Shown one piece after another: positions 1 through 6,820 of a stretch of DNA of 20,131 bases. The DNA lies in the NCBI GenBank assembly GCA_021850955.1, contig JAJZKH010000003.1, positions 1 to 20,131 on the forward strand, written 5' to 3'. Numbering within the stretch: position 1 is the first letter of the stretch; every line of letters starts with the position of its first letter. This stretch comes from Microcaldota archaeon. GTDB lineage: Archaea > Micrarchaeota > Micrarchaeia > Micrarchaeales > CABMGC01. The position numbers and the translations under genes were made by a program. The notes beneath the pieces were generated by a model. That model was not told the DNA's origin. It did not search any database and was given only the letters and a program-made list of their open reading frames with translations.

Positions 1-886
1 TTTCAGCAACTAAAGCAATCATTGCTCCATTATCTGCATTAAACTCATTGGGTGCTCTTGCGAATCGTGCTCCGTTTTCTGAAGCTACTTCTTCTAGCAT
101 TTTAGCTAGCTTTGTGTTTTGTGCTACGCCTCCGCATGCGCATAGCTCGTTTTTATTGCTTAAGAGAAGCCCTCGTTCGGTAGCTTCGCATAGCATTGAA
201 AAAGCGGTCTCTTGAAAGGAGTAGCAGACATCCTCTTTCTTTTCTGTTTCTAGTTTTTTTACTGCGTTTGTGAGCAAGCCCGTGAAAGAGAAGTCCATTC
301 CCTTGACTGTGTAGGGCATCTCTATATAAGAGCCTTCCTTAGCTAATCGTTCGACATCAGAGCCCCAAGCGTGTTCTAGCCCTAGCGATCTAGCTAGGTT
401 GTCTATTGCGTTGCCTATACCCATATCGAATGTTTCGCCCATAATTTTGTACTTCCTAGTGTTTTCATCAAGAACTAGTATCTGTGAGTTTCCGCCACTA
501 ACGTAAAGAGCTAGTGGGTCCTTCATCTTTTGTGTGTGTTTAGTTATCTCTACGTGAGCTACTCCGTGATTTACCGGAACTATGGGTATTTTTAGTCTAT
601 GGGCTAGCGTTTTAGCACTTAACTGTCCTACTTGAAGGCACGGTCCTAATCCCGGGCCTTTTGTATATCCTACTCCTTCTAAATCCCTAGCTTTTATCCT
701 AGCTGTTTCTAGCGCTAGCTTTATTGTGCTTCCTGCGTTTTGTATGTGGTGTTCAGATACCTCTATCGGTATCATTCCTTTATTTCCTATCTTATACATA
801 GATTTTACATTTGCAAGTACCTTTCCATTTTCAATAATTCCTACTCCAAATGTATGTGCACTACTCTCTATGCCTATGACTGCCAT
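1..886 (-). CDS. kae1: Kae1/TsaD, tRNA threonylcarbamoyladenosine biosynthesis protein (3' end missing)
   Basis: ATPase subunit of the KEOPS complex, which transfers the threonylcarbamoyl group to A37 of ANN-decoding tRNAs. I translated 295 codons from the ATG at 884-886; the gene continues past the left edge. Seen: the ASKHA-fold start MAVIGIESSAHTFGVG, the NHGVAH motif with metal-binding His107 and His111, the glycine-rich YVSGGNSQ segment (128-135), the DFSFTGLL motif (about 198-205), CGGVAQN (251-257) and NADNGAMIA with Asp285. These metal-ligand positions agree with what is known for archaeal Kae1. A TATA-like element sits 27 bases upstream of the ATG, which suggests a leaderless mRNA. 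Whether it is fused to Bud32, as in some archaea, cannot be told because the C-terminus is outside the window. Confidence 0.96.
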   Translation of the reverse strand, partial: MAVIGIESSAHTFGVGIIENGKVLANVKSMYKIGNKGMIPIEVSEHHIQNAGSTIKLALETARIKARDLEGVGYTKGPGLGPCLQVGQLSAKTLAHRLKIPIVPVNHGVAHVEITKHTQKMKDPLALYVSGGNSQILVLDENTRKYKIMGETFDMGIGNAIDNLARSLGLEHAWGSDVERLAKEGSYIEMPYTVKGMDFSFTGLLTNAVKKLETEKKEDVCYSFQETAFSMLCEATERGLLLSNKNELCACGGVAQNTKLAKMLEEVASENGARFARAPNEFNADNGAMIALVAE

Positions 887-903
887 GTTTTATTATTTGT
901 AAT

Positions 904-922
904 AAAAAGCTTAAAGCTTTTT
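904..922 (-). promoter_or_regulatory. Promoter of kae1 inside a perfect inverted repeat
   Basis: The 19-base element AAAAAGCTTAAAGCTTTTT has 9-base arms around a single central base. Read on the minus strand it contains AAAAAGC followed by TTTAA, a BRE plus TATA arrangement centred 27 bases before the kae1 ATG. The PRC-barrel gene at 2939 has nearly the same box (AAAAGCTTTAAATA), which supports a promoter role. The symmetry may be incidental to an AT-rich box, or it may be an operator. Confidence 0.55.
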
Positions 923-950
923 GAAACGTAGAAATAACTTTGAACATTAA

Positions 951-960
951 ACATAAATAT
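951..960 (+). promoter_or_regulatory. TATA box for the 990 gene
   Basis: The stretch ACATAAATAT lies about 30 bases before the GTG at 990, the spacing expected for a leaderless archaeal transcript. No ribosome-binding site is visible in front of the GTG. Confidence 0.45.
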
Positions 961-989
961 CTTAAAAAAGATTATAATTTACGATTTCT

Positions 990-1544
990 GTGGAATTCAA
1001 ACCCCAACCCGAAAAAGGAAAAGGTACTAGTGATAATAAAGCTCCTAAAACAACTGAAAACTCTGTTAAAGTAGAAAAAGTAAATGTAGTTGAAGTAGTA
1101 ACTAATCTTAGAAAAAAGCTTAAAGAAATAAAAGATGAAGCACAGATAATATATACTCTAACTTTAGATGAAGAAGACGCTGATTTATCTAAACTCATCT
1201 CACAAGATTTACATATTTGTAGTATTAATTTATTCAGGGGAAGATTACAAGCAAGTCTCGGAAAAGCTGATAATTGGACAGAACCTGAAACTCGCGAGTT
1301 CTCAGTATTAAAAAGAGAAAAACCTGAAAACTCACAAATGTCTATACCTCTTGATAAATCAGATATGTTCGCTTCAGAAACAACTCCTTTATTTACTTTT
1401 TCAAAACGTTTAATGAAAAAATCAAATGAAATACTTAAGCTTTGCATAACTTTATCTGAGTCTAAACAAAAAGATATTATTCCGTTGTCCTTCATAAATT
1501 CAGTAGCAAATGAAATATATGCATTATATCAAGAATTAAGATAA
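990..1544 (+). CDS. Hypothetical protein, predicted soluble, 184 aa
   Basis: I do not recognise this protein. It starts at GTG 990; the first internal Met is at about residue 116. Residues 1-25 are polar and probably disordered (Lys, Pro, Ser, Thr rich). Residues 33-50 (VVEVVTNLRKKLKEIKDE) look like an amphipathic helix or short coiled coil. The remainder alternates charged and hydrophobic helical stretches and ends in YALYQELR. There is no signal peptide, membrane segment or metal-binding cluster. It is divergent from kae1, with which it shares a 103-base gap, and is followed by endA in the same direction after 135 bases. A long frame on the opposite strand covers the same bases, but the plus-strand product has the Lys/Glu-rich composition of its neighbours and a promoter at the right distance. 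Confidence 0.7.
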   Translation: MEFKPQPEKGKGTSDNKAPKTTENSVKVEKVNVVEVVTNLRKKLKEIKDEAQIIYTLTLDEEDADLSKLISQDLHICSINLFRGRLQASLGKADNWTEPETREFSVLKREKPENSQMSIPLDKSDMFASETTPLFTFSKRLMKKSNEILKLCITLSESKQKDIIPLSFINSVANEIYALYQELR

Positions 1545-1632
1545 TAGTTTTATCGTACAAATTAATTACTTAAAAAATATCAACAAAAATTTAATCAGTT
1601 AATAAAGCTTAATAATTATTCTTAATTATTAT

Positions 1633-1676
1633 CATATAAAACACGTAAATCCATAACGTAAATCTAATATAGGGAG
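1633..1676 (+). promoter_or_regulatory. TATA box and ribosome-binding site for endA
   Basis: A TATA-like CATATAAA (1633-1640) is followed by AGGGAG (1671-1676), three bases before the ATG at 1680. The ribosome-binding site is a weak match and unusually close to the start. The rest of the 1545-1679 gap is plain AT-rich sequence. Confidence 0.4.
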
Positions 1677-1679
1677 TAA

Positions 1680-2837
1680 ATGCTTCAAATAGAGTATATT
1701 TCTAAAAATAAATTAGTAGTAAGAGATCAATCAAGCATTGATATATTAAAAAAAGGTTACTTCGGAGTTTTTGAAAACAAAATTTTAAAATTAAACATCT
1801 TTGAAGTTTTATATTTAATTGAGATAAGAAATGCAGTATGTAAGAAAAAATCAACAGAAGTAACATTTGCAGAGCTATTATCTATATTCGGCAACTCTAA
1901 AAAATTCATGGCAAAGTACTTTACTTACAAGGACTGGAGAGATCGCGGTTTAATAGCAAAAGATACATCATTTTTTAAAGAAAACTCAAACAAAGCTCCA
2001 ATAAAAGAGTATCCTTCTTCAAAGTTATCCTTACCACAGTATCATCTTGACGGTACTTTTTTTTCATCAGACTTAGTTTCAATAATAAATGATAATGAAA
2101 AAGGAAAAAACTTATACGAAAACTTTTGGTTAGGTCAATATGGTTCCTATAAAGCTCCTGAACGTGGAAAATCAAACAAACTCGATATTTACGAAACTTA
2201 CTTTTTATTAGAAAAAAATATTTTAAATACAACTTCATTTAACAAGAAAAAAATATTATCAGCTGCAAAATCTAGAAGAAAAGATTTCCTAAAACTTTTT
2301 GAAGTTTATTCTGATTGGAGAGAAAAAGGTTATGTAATCAAAACAGGTTTTAAGTTTGGTACACATTTTAGAGTTTACTTTCCAGGAGCAAAACCCGTTA
2401 AAAAAGAAGATAAAGATTGGGTACACTCAAAACACGTTATACATGTATTTCCAAAAGACTCACGTTTATTAATATCCGAATGGGCTCGTGCAATTCGTGT
2501 TGCTCACTCAGTAAGAAAAACCTTTATTCTTGCAGTTCCTGGAACACTTCCAAATAAAAAAATAACGCCCGACTTTATTTTATATCATAGAAGAGGAGGA
2601 GAAGCAGAAAGTCCTGATATGTTCCCACCTAGATACGCAATGCTTTCATTAAGCGAAGAAGAGTATATAGGAGGTAAGGAGTTTGCTGGAGCAATAAAAG
2701 AAGCAAAAGACAAAAAGTTAGAGTTAATACTTGCTATAACTGACAGAGAAACAGCAGTTACTTATTATAAGGTTAAAAAAATACTTCTTAAGGGCAGTAA
2801 TGCAGATTATTACGAAATAGATTGGTTGCAACCTTAG
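1680..2837 (+). CDS. endA: tRNA-splicing endonuclease, three-unit fused (epsilon-type) EndA
   Basis: Cuts the bulge-helix-bulge at tRNA intron borders, leaving a 2',3'-cyclic phosphate and a 5'-OH. Unit 1 (about 1-95) is an N-terminal fold ending in YKDWRDRGLIAKD and has no catalytic half. Unit 2 (about 125-290) is complete: YSDWREKGYVIKTGFKFG leads to catalytic Tyr233, then His249 (in VHSKH) and Lys280 (in SVRKT), the family triad, with His-to-Lys spacing of 31 residues. Unit 3 (about 295-385) is a C-terminal structural half ending in the strand TYYKVKKI. This N-unit, catalytic unit, C-unit order in about 385 residues matches the homodimeric epsilon-type enzyme described from ARMAN archaea, reported to have broad substrate specificity. 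Single-unit enzymes are about 180 residues and two-unit fusions about 300-350. The Tyr-to-His loop is about six residues longer than in M. jannaschii EndA. Confidence 0.93.
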   Translation: MLQIEYISKNKLVVRDQSSIDILKKGYFGVFENKILKLNIFEVLYLIEIRNAVCKKKSTEVTFAELLSIFGNSKKFMAKYFTYKDWRDRGLIAKDTSFFKENSNKAPIKEYPSSKLSLPQYHLDGTFFSSDLVSIINDNEKGKNLYENFWLGQYGSYKAPERGKSNKLDIYETYFLLEKNILNTTSFNKKKILSAAKSRRKDFLKLFEVYSDWREKGYVIKTGFKFGTHFRVYFPGAKPVKKEDKDWVHSKHVIHVFPKDSRLLISEWARAIRVAHSVRKTFILAVPGTLPNKKITPDFILYHRRGGEAESPDMFPPRYAMLSLSEEEYIGGKEFAGAIKEAKDKKLELILAITDRETAVTYYKVKKILLKGSNADYYEIDWLQP

Positions 2838-2853
2838 GTGTAATTACTATAAT

Positions 2854-2872
2854 CTAAGCGTGACTTAGTTTT
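2854..2872 (+). terminator. Possible hairpin terminator after endA
   Basis: CTAAG (2854-2858) pairs with CTTAG (2864-2868) across a five-base loop and is followed by TTTT. It lies 17 bases after the endA stop. The stem is only five base pairs, so this is weak. Confidence 0.3.
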
Positions 2873-2891
2873 CCCCTATTCTTAAAATGAA

Positions 2892-2906
2892 GAAAAGCTT
2901 TAAATA
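2892..2906 (+). promoter_or_regulatory. BRE/TATA promoter of the PRC-barrel gene
   Basis: GAAAAGC followed by TTTAAATA is a textbook archaeal BRE plus TATA. Its centre is 36 bases before the ATG at 2939, predicting a leader of about 10 bases that includes GAGG (2928-2931), a ribosome-binding site seven bases before the ATG. Confidence 0.7.
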
Positions 2907-2938
2907 ACTGCTTCTTGTAGTATTATCGAGGCGATTTT

Positions 2939-3220
2939 ATGAAGATCTCTGAAATATACAGAATGGATATATACAGCGATGAGGGTCAATACCTTGGCGA
3001 TGTACAAGATGTTATAATAGACCTTGAAAAAGGTGAACTAAGCAGATTGCTTATGACTCCTTGGAAGAGTGCAAAGAACGACGCAAATGTTGTACTTAAG
3101 AAAAAAAGTATATTATACAAAAGCGTAAAGAATGTAGGAGATGTCGTTTTAGTTTCAGGTCCAGCAGGTTCAAAAGAAGAAACAGCTAGCCGTGAAGAAA
3201 TAAACGATTTATCAAGATAA
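2939..3220 (+). CDS. Short PRC-barrel domain protein
   Basis: A 93-residue protein that is essentially one PRC barrel (about 1-75) plus a charged tail. Seen: MKISEIYRMDIYSDEGQYLG, the signature VQDVIIDLEKGELSRLLM (about 22-39) and VGDVVLVSG near the end of the barrel. PRC barrels are small protein-interaction or ligand domains. In haloarchaea, short stand-alone PRC-barrel proteins (CdpB family) take part in the SepF/FtsZ division machinery. A role of that kind is possible here, but it is an inference from family resemblance. It is a single gene with its own promoter and a T-rich region behind it. There is no signal peptide or membrane segment. Confidence 0.88.
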   Translation: MKISEIYRMDIYSDEGQYLGDVQDVIIDLEKGELSRLLMTPWKSAKNDANVVLKKKSILYKSVKNVGDVVLVSGPAGSKEETASREEINDLSR

Positions 3221-3238
3221 AAATAACACTAAACAATT

Positions 3239-3269
3239 AATTTCTTTTATTTTCTACTTTATTTTTCTA
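3239..3269 (+). terminator. T-rich terminator after the PRC-barrel gene
   Basis: About 20 bases after the stop is a pyrimidine run with repeated TTTT and TTTTT blocks and no hairpin, the typical form of archaeal termination signals. It sits between convergent genes. The opposite strand here is A-rich, so it would serve only the plus-strand gene. Confidence 0.45.
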
Positions 3270-3316
3270 ACTTATTCGTTCTAATTATTATTTATTTTAA
3301 ATAAATTTTTGCAGTA

Positions 3317-3865
3317 TTACTTTGTTATTTTAATTACTTTAGGGACTCTAACTCCTTTTTGACCGAAGTATGTACCTGAGTATGGTTTACTTACTCTATT
3401 TAATGTAGTATCAAATATTACATGTGCAAATCTTAATCCTGGTTTTAACTTTATTGCATTTGAACTAGCGTTAAATACTTCTAATGTTACATTACCGCTA
3501 AATCCTGCATCAATTATTGTTGGGGGCATCATTAATCCATGTCTTGCCCAGGTACTCCTTAACTCAACAAAACCCATTACATTATCGGGCATTTTTAAGT
3601 GCTCTAAAGTCGACATAAGTACTTGTTCATGCGAATAAATAATTATTTCTTTTTTATTTTTTTCGAGAATATACTCTTTTTCAACATCTTCTTCATTTGA
3701 AGGATCTAATACAAAATCCTCTCCAAGTTCTTTATTATGTCTTGCAACTTCATTATCTAATCTAAAATCTATTCCGTTTTCACGTATTATATCTTTTTTA
3801 AAAGGTTTTATCACTAATCTTTCTGTTCTTATCATATTCTCTAAATCATAATCTGACAATATCAT
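3317..3865 (-). CDS. dcd: dCTP deaminase family protein (Dcd, possibly bifunctional with dUTPase)
   Basis: Deaminates dCTP to dUTP, the feeder of dTMP synthesis; some archaeal members also hydrolyse dUTP to dUMP. Seen in 182 residues: the start MILSDYDLENMI, the phosphate-binding ELRSTWARHG (101-110), IIDAGFSGNVTLEVFN (117-132) with Glu129 at the position of the catalytic glutamate, and the C-terminal YSGTYFGQKG (162-171) that closes over the nucleotide. It is the second gene of a tmk-dcd pair: the ATG lies four bases after the tmk stop, and GGTG (3873-3876) inside the tmk end is its ribosome-binding site, seven bases away. No separate dUTPase is visible in the window, which makes the bifunctional DCD-DUT option worth considering, but sequence alone does not settle it. 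Confidence 0.9.
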   Translation of the reverse strand: MILSDYDLENMIRTERLVIKPFKKDIIRENGIDFRLDNEVARHNKELGEDFVLDPSNEEDVEKEYILEKNKKEIIIYSHEQVLMSTLEHLKMPDNVMGFVELRSTWARHGLMMPPTIIDAGFSGNVTLEVFNASSNAIKLKPGLRFAHVIFDTTLNRVSKPYSGTYFGQKGVRVPKVIKITK

Positions 3866-3869
3866 GTAC

Positions 3870-4511
3870 TCACACCAAATTTTCTTGTTTTTCTTTTTTA
3901 ATATAATCTATTATTGTACTTATTATAAACTCAGAAATCTCTTCCTCTTTTTTATTTCCATCTATCTTTATCCACGTTTTTCCTCCATATCTTTCTGAGT
4001 AAAGTTTATCATAAACACTTTTTACTTTGTTCATGTACTCTTTTGCACTTTCAAATCTATCTGTTTTACCCTTTTGCTTCTTTTTTCTTTCAAAAGCAAT
4101 CTCTGGTTCAATGTCAATATAAAATATTATATCTGGTCTTGGAAGTGCCATTATTTCTTCTACAGCTTTTGCTTTTTCATAATCAAAACTTCCTGCAGAT
4201 TGGTAAGCAATAGTTGAGATAAAATATCTTTCGCTCATTACAATACTTCCTGAAGATAATTCATTAAGAATTTTCTTTTTATCTGATTGCATATCTAGTA
4301 AATAAAGAAGAAACTGTTCTTCAACACTCATCTCTACTTTTCCCATTAAGAACTCTTCACGTATTATTTTCCCATATCTAGAATCGTGTGTAGGATAAGA
4401 ATAAAGAGAAACTTTTTTACCATTCTCAAGAAGTTTATTCATTAAAATTTTAGCTTGAGTTGTCTTTCCAGAACCATCTATACCTTCAATACAAACGAAC
4501 AGACCCTCCAA
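3870..4511 (-). CDS. tmk: Thymidylate kinase
   Basis: Phosphorylates dTMP to dTDP. Seen in 213 residues: P-loop GIDGSGKTT (10-18), the YSYPTHDSRYG segment (37-47) that contacts dTMP, SERYFISTIAYQSAG (93-107) as the DRY-type motif with Glu in place of Asp, and a Lys/Arg-rich lid KKKQKGKTDRFE (about 143-154). The start is TTG at 4509-4511. A TGA stop lies directly before it in frame, so nothing further upstream is possible, and GGTG at 4517-4520 provides a ribosome-binding site five bases away. It heads the pair with dcd, an arrangement devoted to pyrimidine deoxynucleotides. It is divergent from the tRNA-Glu gene. Confidence 0.95.
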   Translation of the reverse strand: MEGLFVCIEGIDGSGKTTQAKILMNKLLENGKKVSLYSYPTHDSRYGKIIREEFLMGKVEMSVEEQFLLYLLDMQSDKKKILNELSSGSIVMSERYFISTIAYQSAGSFDYEKAKAVEEIMALPRPDIIFYIDIEPEIAFERKKKQKGKTDRFESAKEYMNKVKSVYDKLYSERYGGKTWIKIDGNKKEEEISEFIISTIIDYIKKEKQENLV

Positions 4512-4548
4512 TCACTCACCACAAGCGTTATGTATTTGAGTAGCAATA

Positions 4549-4556
4549 TTTATATT
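4549..4556 (+). promoter_or_regulatory. TATA box for tRNA-Glu, possibly shared with tmk
   Basis: TTTATATT is centred about 35 bases before the tRNA 5' end, predicting a start near 4579 with a short leader to be removed by RNase P. Read on the other strand (AATATAAA) it lies about 41 bases before the tmk start, at a distance that would give tmk a leader containing its GGTG site. One TATA box could serve both directions. Confidence 0.5.
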
Positions 4557-4587
4557 ACTGAACAAATAATATATAGACCGATATATC

Positions 4588-4662
4588 GCTCCTATCGTCT
4601 AGCACGGCCAAGGACGCGGGGCTTTCAATCCCGCAACCCGGGTTCAAATCCCGGTGGGAGCA
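4588..4662 (+). tRNA. tRNA-Glu (anticodon UUC)
   Basis: I folded the cloverleaf by hand. Acceptor GCTCCTA (4588-4594) pairs with TGGGAGC (4655-4661) with one G-T pair. The D stem is GTCT/GGAC (4597-4600 with 4612-4615). The anticodon stem is CGGGG/TCCCG (4617-4621 with 4629-4633) around loop CTTTCAA, so the anticodon TTC is at 4624-4626. The T stem is CCGGG/CCCGG around TTCAAAT. The discriminator is A4662, and CCA is not encoded. There is no intron. It lies between tmk (divergent) and the kinase gene. Confidence 0.97.
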
Positions 4663-4702
4663 TTTATACAAGGGGTTATATATAACCCCGGCATTTATAC
4701 AA
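4660..4702 (+). repeat. 12-base direct repeat flanking an 18-base perfect palindrome at the tRNA 3' end
   Basis: GCATTTATACAA occurs at 4660-4671 and again at 4691-4702. The first copy begins with the last two acceptor-stem bases and the discriminator of tRNA-Glu. Between the copies is the perfect palindrome GGGGTTATATATAACCCC (4672-4689). The palindrome contains a TATA box (4676-4683) centred about 34 bases before the ATG at 4714, so it probably is the promoter of the kinase gene, and it could also form a hairpin that ends tRNA transcription. The duplication might be a scar of insertion beside the tRNA, but only three tRNA bases are shared, which is not a normal integrase att site. Confidence 0.75.
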
Positions 4703-4713
4703 ACTGGAAGTCT

Positions 4714-5766
4714 ATGAATTTAGAAACAAAACTGAAAAAGTACTTGCTTGGACTTGATCTTAAATTATTAGGTTTAGAGGGTAAACTAAAAAGCATTAAA
4801 TTAAAATCTCTGGAGTTTGGTGAAAGTAATCTAAATTACATTGCTGTATTGAACAAAAAGAAATTTGTAATCAGGATCAATATGGATCCGAAGATGCCAA
4901 ATAAGTCTAGGGAGGAATTTGTCGCTCTGAAAACAATAGAGCACTTAAAAATTGCACCACGAGCATTATTTTTGGACGATTCAAGAAAAGTCATAAATGA
5001 AACATTTATTATTTTAGAATACCTGCCCGGCCATACACTTAATAAGCACCTAAAGAAATTGAATCGGAGAACAATCGAAAAATTGGCAGTGATTGTTGCT
5101 GAGCTCCACCTGCTGCATGTGAATAAATTGAAGCTAAATATAGAGAGACCTACATACGCTTCTTGGTTAACAGGTATAAAAAACAATATAGAGTATATCA
5201 AAATTAAAAGGGCTAAGTATTTTGAGAGAAATGATAAATTTATCAGAATTATGGATAATACGCTTAGTAAAATCAAAGCTTCTCTTGAAACTCCAAAATA
5301 CCAAAATAAGCGTTGCTTAATACATGGAGATATTTGTGAACAGAACGTCTTAGTAAATAATAACCAGCTTGTATTAATCGATTGGGAGAGCGTAGGTCTA
5401 GGAGATCCGGCAGCTGAAATCACAAAGATTTTTGAAGCCTTTGGCAGAATCAAATTTTCAGATGAACAAAGGAGACTATTTCTGAAAACTTATCTCAAAA
5501 TAAGAAAAGATAAAACCCTAAAGCAGAGAATACAAATATTTACCCCGTTAATAAGATATGAACAGTTTGTCTGGGCTGTTATGCATGTATTTGAAATTGG
5601 AGAAAAGGACATGCATACGTCATTTGTGAAGAATAAAAACCTAAAGGAACATCTTGAATTTGCCGAAGAGACTTTCAATCTGTGCAAAAGCACAGGTATC
5701 CTTGATAAAAACTTTGAATGGTCTGCAAAAATGGTATTTCCTAAACATTATCTAAGAAGCGTATAG
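4714..5766 (+). CDS. Aminoglycoside/choline-kinase-fold phosphotransferase (APH family)
   Basis: A small-molecule kinase of the APH/choline-kinase superfamily; substrate unknown. Seen: ATP-lobe strands with KFVIRIN and EEFVALKTIEHL, FIILEYLPGHTLNKHL as hinge, catalytic loop CLIHGDICEQNVLV (Asp and Asn of HGDxxxxN) and metal-binding VLIDWESVGLGDPAAEI. The chosen start at ATG 4714 gives 350 residues. An earlier in-frame GTG at 4654 lies inside the tRNA and can be excluded, while 4714 has GGAAG just before it and a TATA box at the right distance. The gene uses CTG, CGG, CCG and GAG codons more than the flanking genes, which favour TTA, AGA and GAA. Together with its place behind a tRNA, this suggests acquisition by transfer. 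Resistance to a drug should not be assumed; most family members act on metabolites. Confidence 0.82.
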   Translation: MNLETKLKKYLLGLDLKLLGLEGKLKSIKLKSLEFGESNLNYIAVLNKKKFVIRINMDPKMPNKSREEFVALKTIEHLKIAPRALFLDDSRKVINETFIILEYLPGHTLNKHLKKLNRRTIEKLAVIVAELHLLHVNKLKLNIERPTYASWLTGIKNNIEYIKIKRAKYFERNDKFIRIMDNTLSKIKASLETPKYQNKRCLIHGDICEQNVLVNNNQLVLIDWESVGLGDPAAEITKIFEAFGRIKFSDEQRRLFLKTYLKIRKDKTLKQRIQIFTPLIRYEQFVWAVMHVFEIGEKDMHTSFVKNKNLKEHLEFAEETFNLCKSTGILDKNFEWSAKMVFPKHYLRSV

Positions 5767-5936
5767 AATATATTTAGGTATAAAAACAATAAAATGTGTA
5801 GTATTCTTTTGGTATTTTTTGACTATAACTAAATAGGACAATTGAAAAAAAACAGACTTTAGTACGAAAATTCGAAAAATAATAAGGTATATATATCTAT
5901 TTAATCATAATAATAATCCCCCTATTGAATTTAACT

Positions 5937-5952
5937 TAGAGCGTATGCTCTA
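5937..5952. repeat. Inverted repeat upstream of the 5991 gene
   Basis: TAGAGC (5937-5942) and GCTCTA (5947-5952) flank GTAT, a six-base-pair stem with a four-base loop. It lies just upstream of the TATA-like TAATTTAA at 5962-5969, where an operator or the end of the preceding transcript could be. The rest of the 5767-5981 gap is AT-rich sequence in which I see no gene. The ten-base stretch AAAGTGAATT is repeated in tandem at 5969-5988, directly before the next gene. Confidence 0.4.
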
Positions 5953-5990
5953 TGTTTATTTTAATTTAAAAGTGAATTAAAGTGAATTTT

Positions 5991-6764
5991 ATGAATAAAA
6001 TAACAGCCGAAAGGAACTCAAACGTAAACAGCAACATTAAAGCTAAGGATAAAGATGTAGATACAAATATAAAAAGTACTGTAGAAGATGTTGTTAAATA
6101 CTTATGTAATGCTCAAAACTTACCTAAAAAACTCACGCACAGAGTGCTGGGTAGGTTAGCACCTGATGAGTATAAAAAAATTTTCGGAGAGGCTACGATA
6201 AAAGGAAAAGGTACAAACGAACAAGACGATCTGAATAAATTTATATATGTAATAAGTGAATTCGGAGAATTTAAAAAAATGAGTAACTTAGAAAAAACAT
6301 TAGTTTTAGATTTATTAATAAATAATGAAAAATATGAACACGCAGTAATATTAGCTCATTTTGGAGGTATAATTTTTAGTAAAAAAGGGAAATTACCTGA
6401 ATTTTTTCAAACGATAATGCGAAAAAATAAATTAATGCATAAAGACGAAAACGGAAAGTTAGATATTAATAAATCAGAAGAAAATGTGTATAGATTCGTT
6501 TCAGATGCATTTAGCAACTATGTTAAAGGTTTAAACTTGGCGCTTAAGAATAATAATTCTATAAATTATCAATTTAGCCATAGCGAGCTATGGTTGTTTG
6601 CGCTTAATTACGCTGAAAACGTGAATAAAGAATTTTATAAACAAAAACACAAAGAAGCAATAGACTGGTGTATAGAAAATTATGGTTCAATATCAGAGTT
6701 AATCATTAATCGTATTGAAAACCCAGAACTTTATAATACACATTTAAAAATAATAAAAAGATAA
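5991..6764 (+). CDS. Hypothetical protein, helical, Asn/Lys-rich
   Basis: I do not recognise this protein of 257 residues. The ATG at 5991 is preferred to the in-frame GTG at 5982, because the TATA-like TAATTTAA (5962-5969) is centred about 25 bases before it and GTGA lies six bases in front. The first 30 residues are polar and rich in Asn, Asp and Lys. From about residue 32 the protein is mostly amphipathic helices (for example VEDVVKYLCNAQNLPKKL), with Trp/Tyr-containing segments near the C-terminus (HSELWLFALNYAENV). It has two cysteines, far apart, and no signal peptide, membrane span or catalytic signature. It stands alone between the APH-type kinase and convergent membrane-protein genes. 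It might be a lineage-specific gene or part of the same acquired segment as the kinase. Confidence 0.72.
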   Translation: MNKITAERNSNVNSNIKAKDKDVDTNIKSTVEDVVKYLCNAQNLPKKLTHRVLGRLAPDEYKKIFGEATIKGKGTNEQDDLNKFIYVISEFGEFKKMSNLEKTLVLDLLINNEKYEHAVILAHFGGIIFSKKGKLPEFFQTIMRKNKLMHKDENGKLDINKSEENVYRFVSDAFSNYVKGLNLALKNNNSINYQFSHSELWLFALNYAENVNKEFYKQKHKEAIDWCIENYGSISELIINRIENPELYNTHLKIIKR

Positions 6765-6820
6765 TAAAAATAAAAGAAATTAACAACTTTACAAGAATAT
6801 TTCTACAGAGTAATAAGTCT

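Noticed and set aside
740..931. Small plus-strand open frame inside the kae1 region
   Set aside because: Antisense to a clearly conserved kae1 coding sequence, with no ribosome-binding site or recognisable protein.
962..1495. Long minus-strand open frame opposite the 990 gene
   Set aside because: It is a shadow: its product is rich in Ser and Phe without domain structure, and the plus-strand frame has a promoter at the correct distance and neighbour-like composition.
4455..4685. Open frame running from tmk through the tRNA
   Set aside because: It crosses the tRNA gene and is antisense to tmk; its product has no protein-like features.
4660..4702. Integrase attachment site
   Set aside because: Only three bases of the tRNA are duplicated, the copies are 31 bases apart, and no integrase gene is in the window.
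4654..4713. Upstream GTG start for the APH-type kinase
   Set aside because: The GTG lies within the tRNA T arm and the predicted transcript starts after it; ATG 4714 has both a TATA box and a purine-rich site in place.
4714..5766. Bud32/KEOPS kinase
   Set aside because: The HGDxxxxN and DWE motifs, and the length, fit the APH/choline-kinase family; Bud32 is shorter and has a different catalytic loop.
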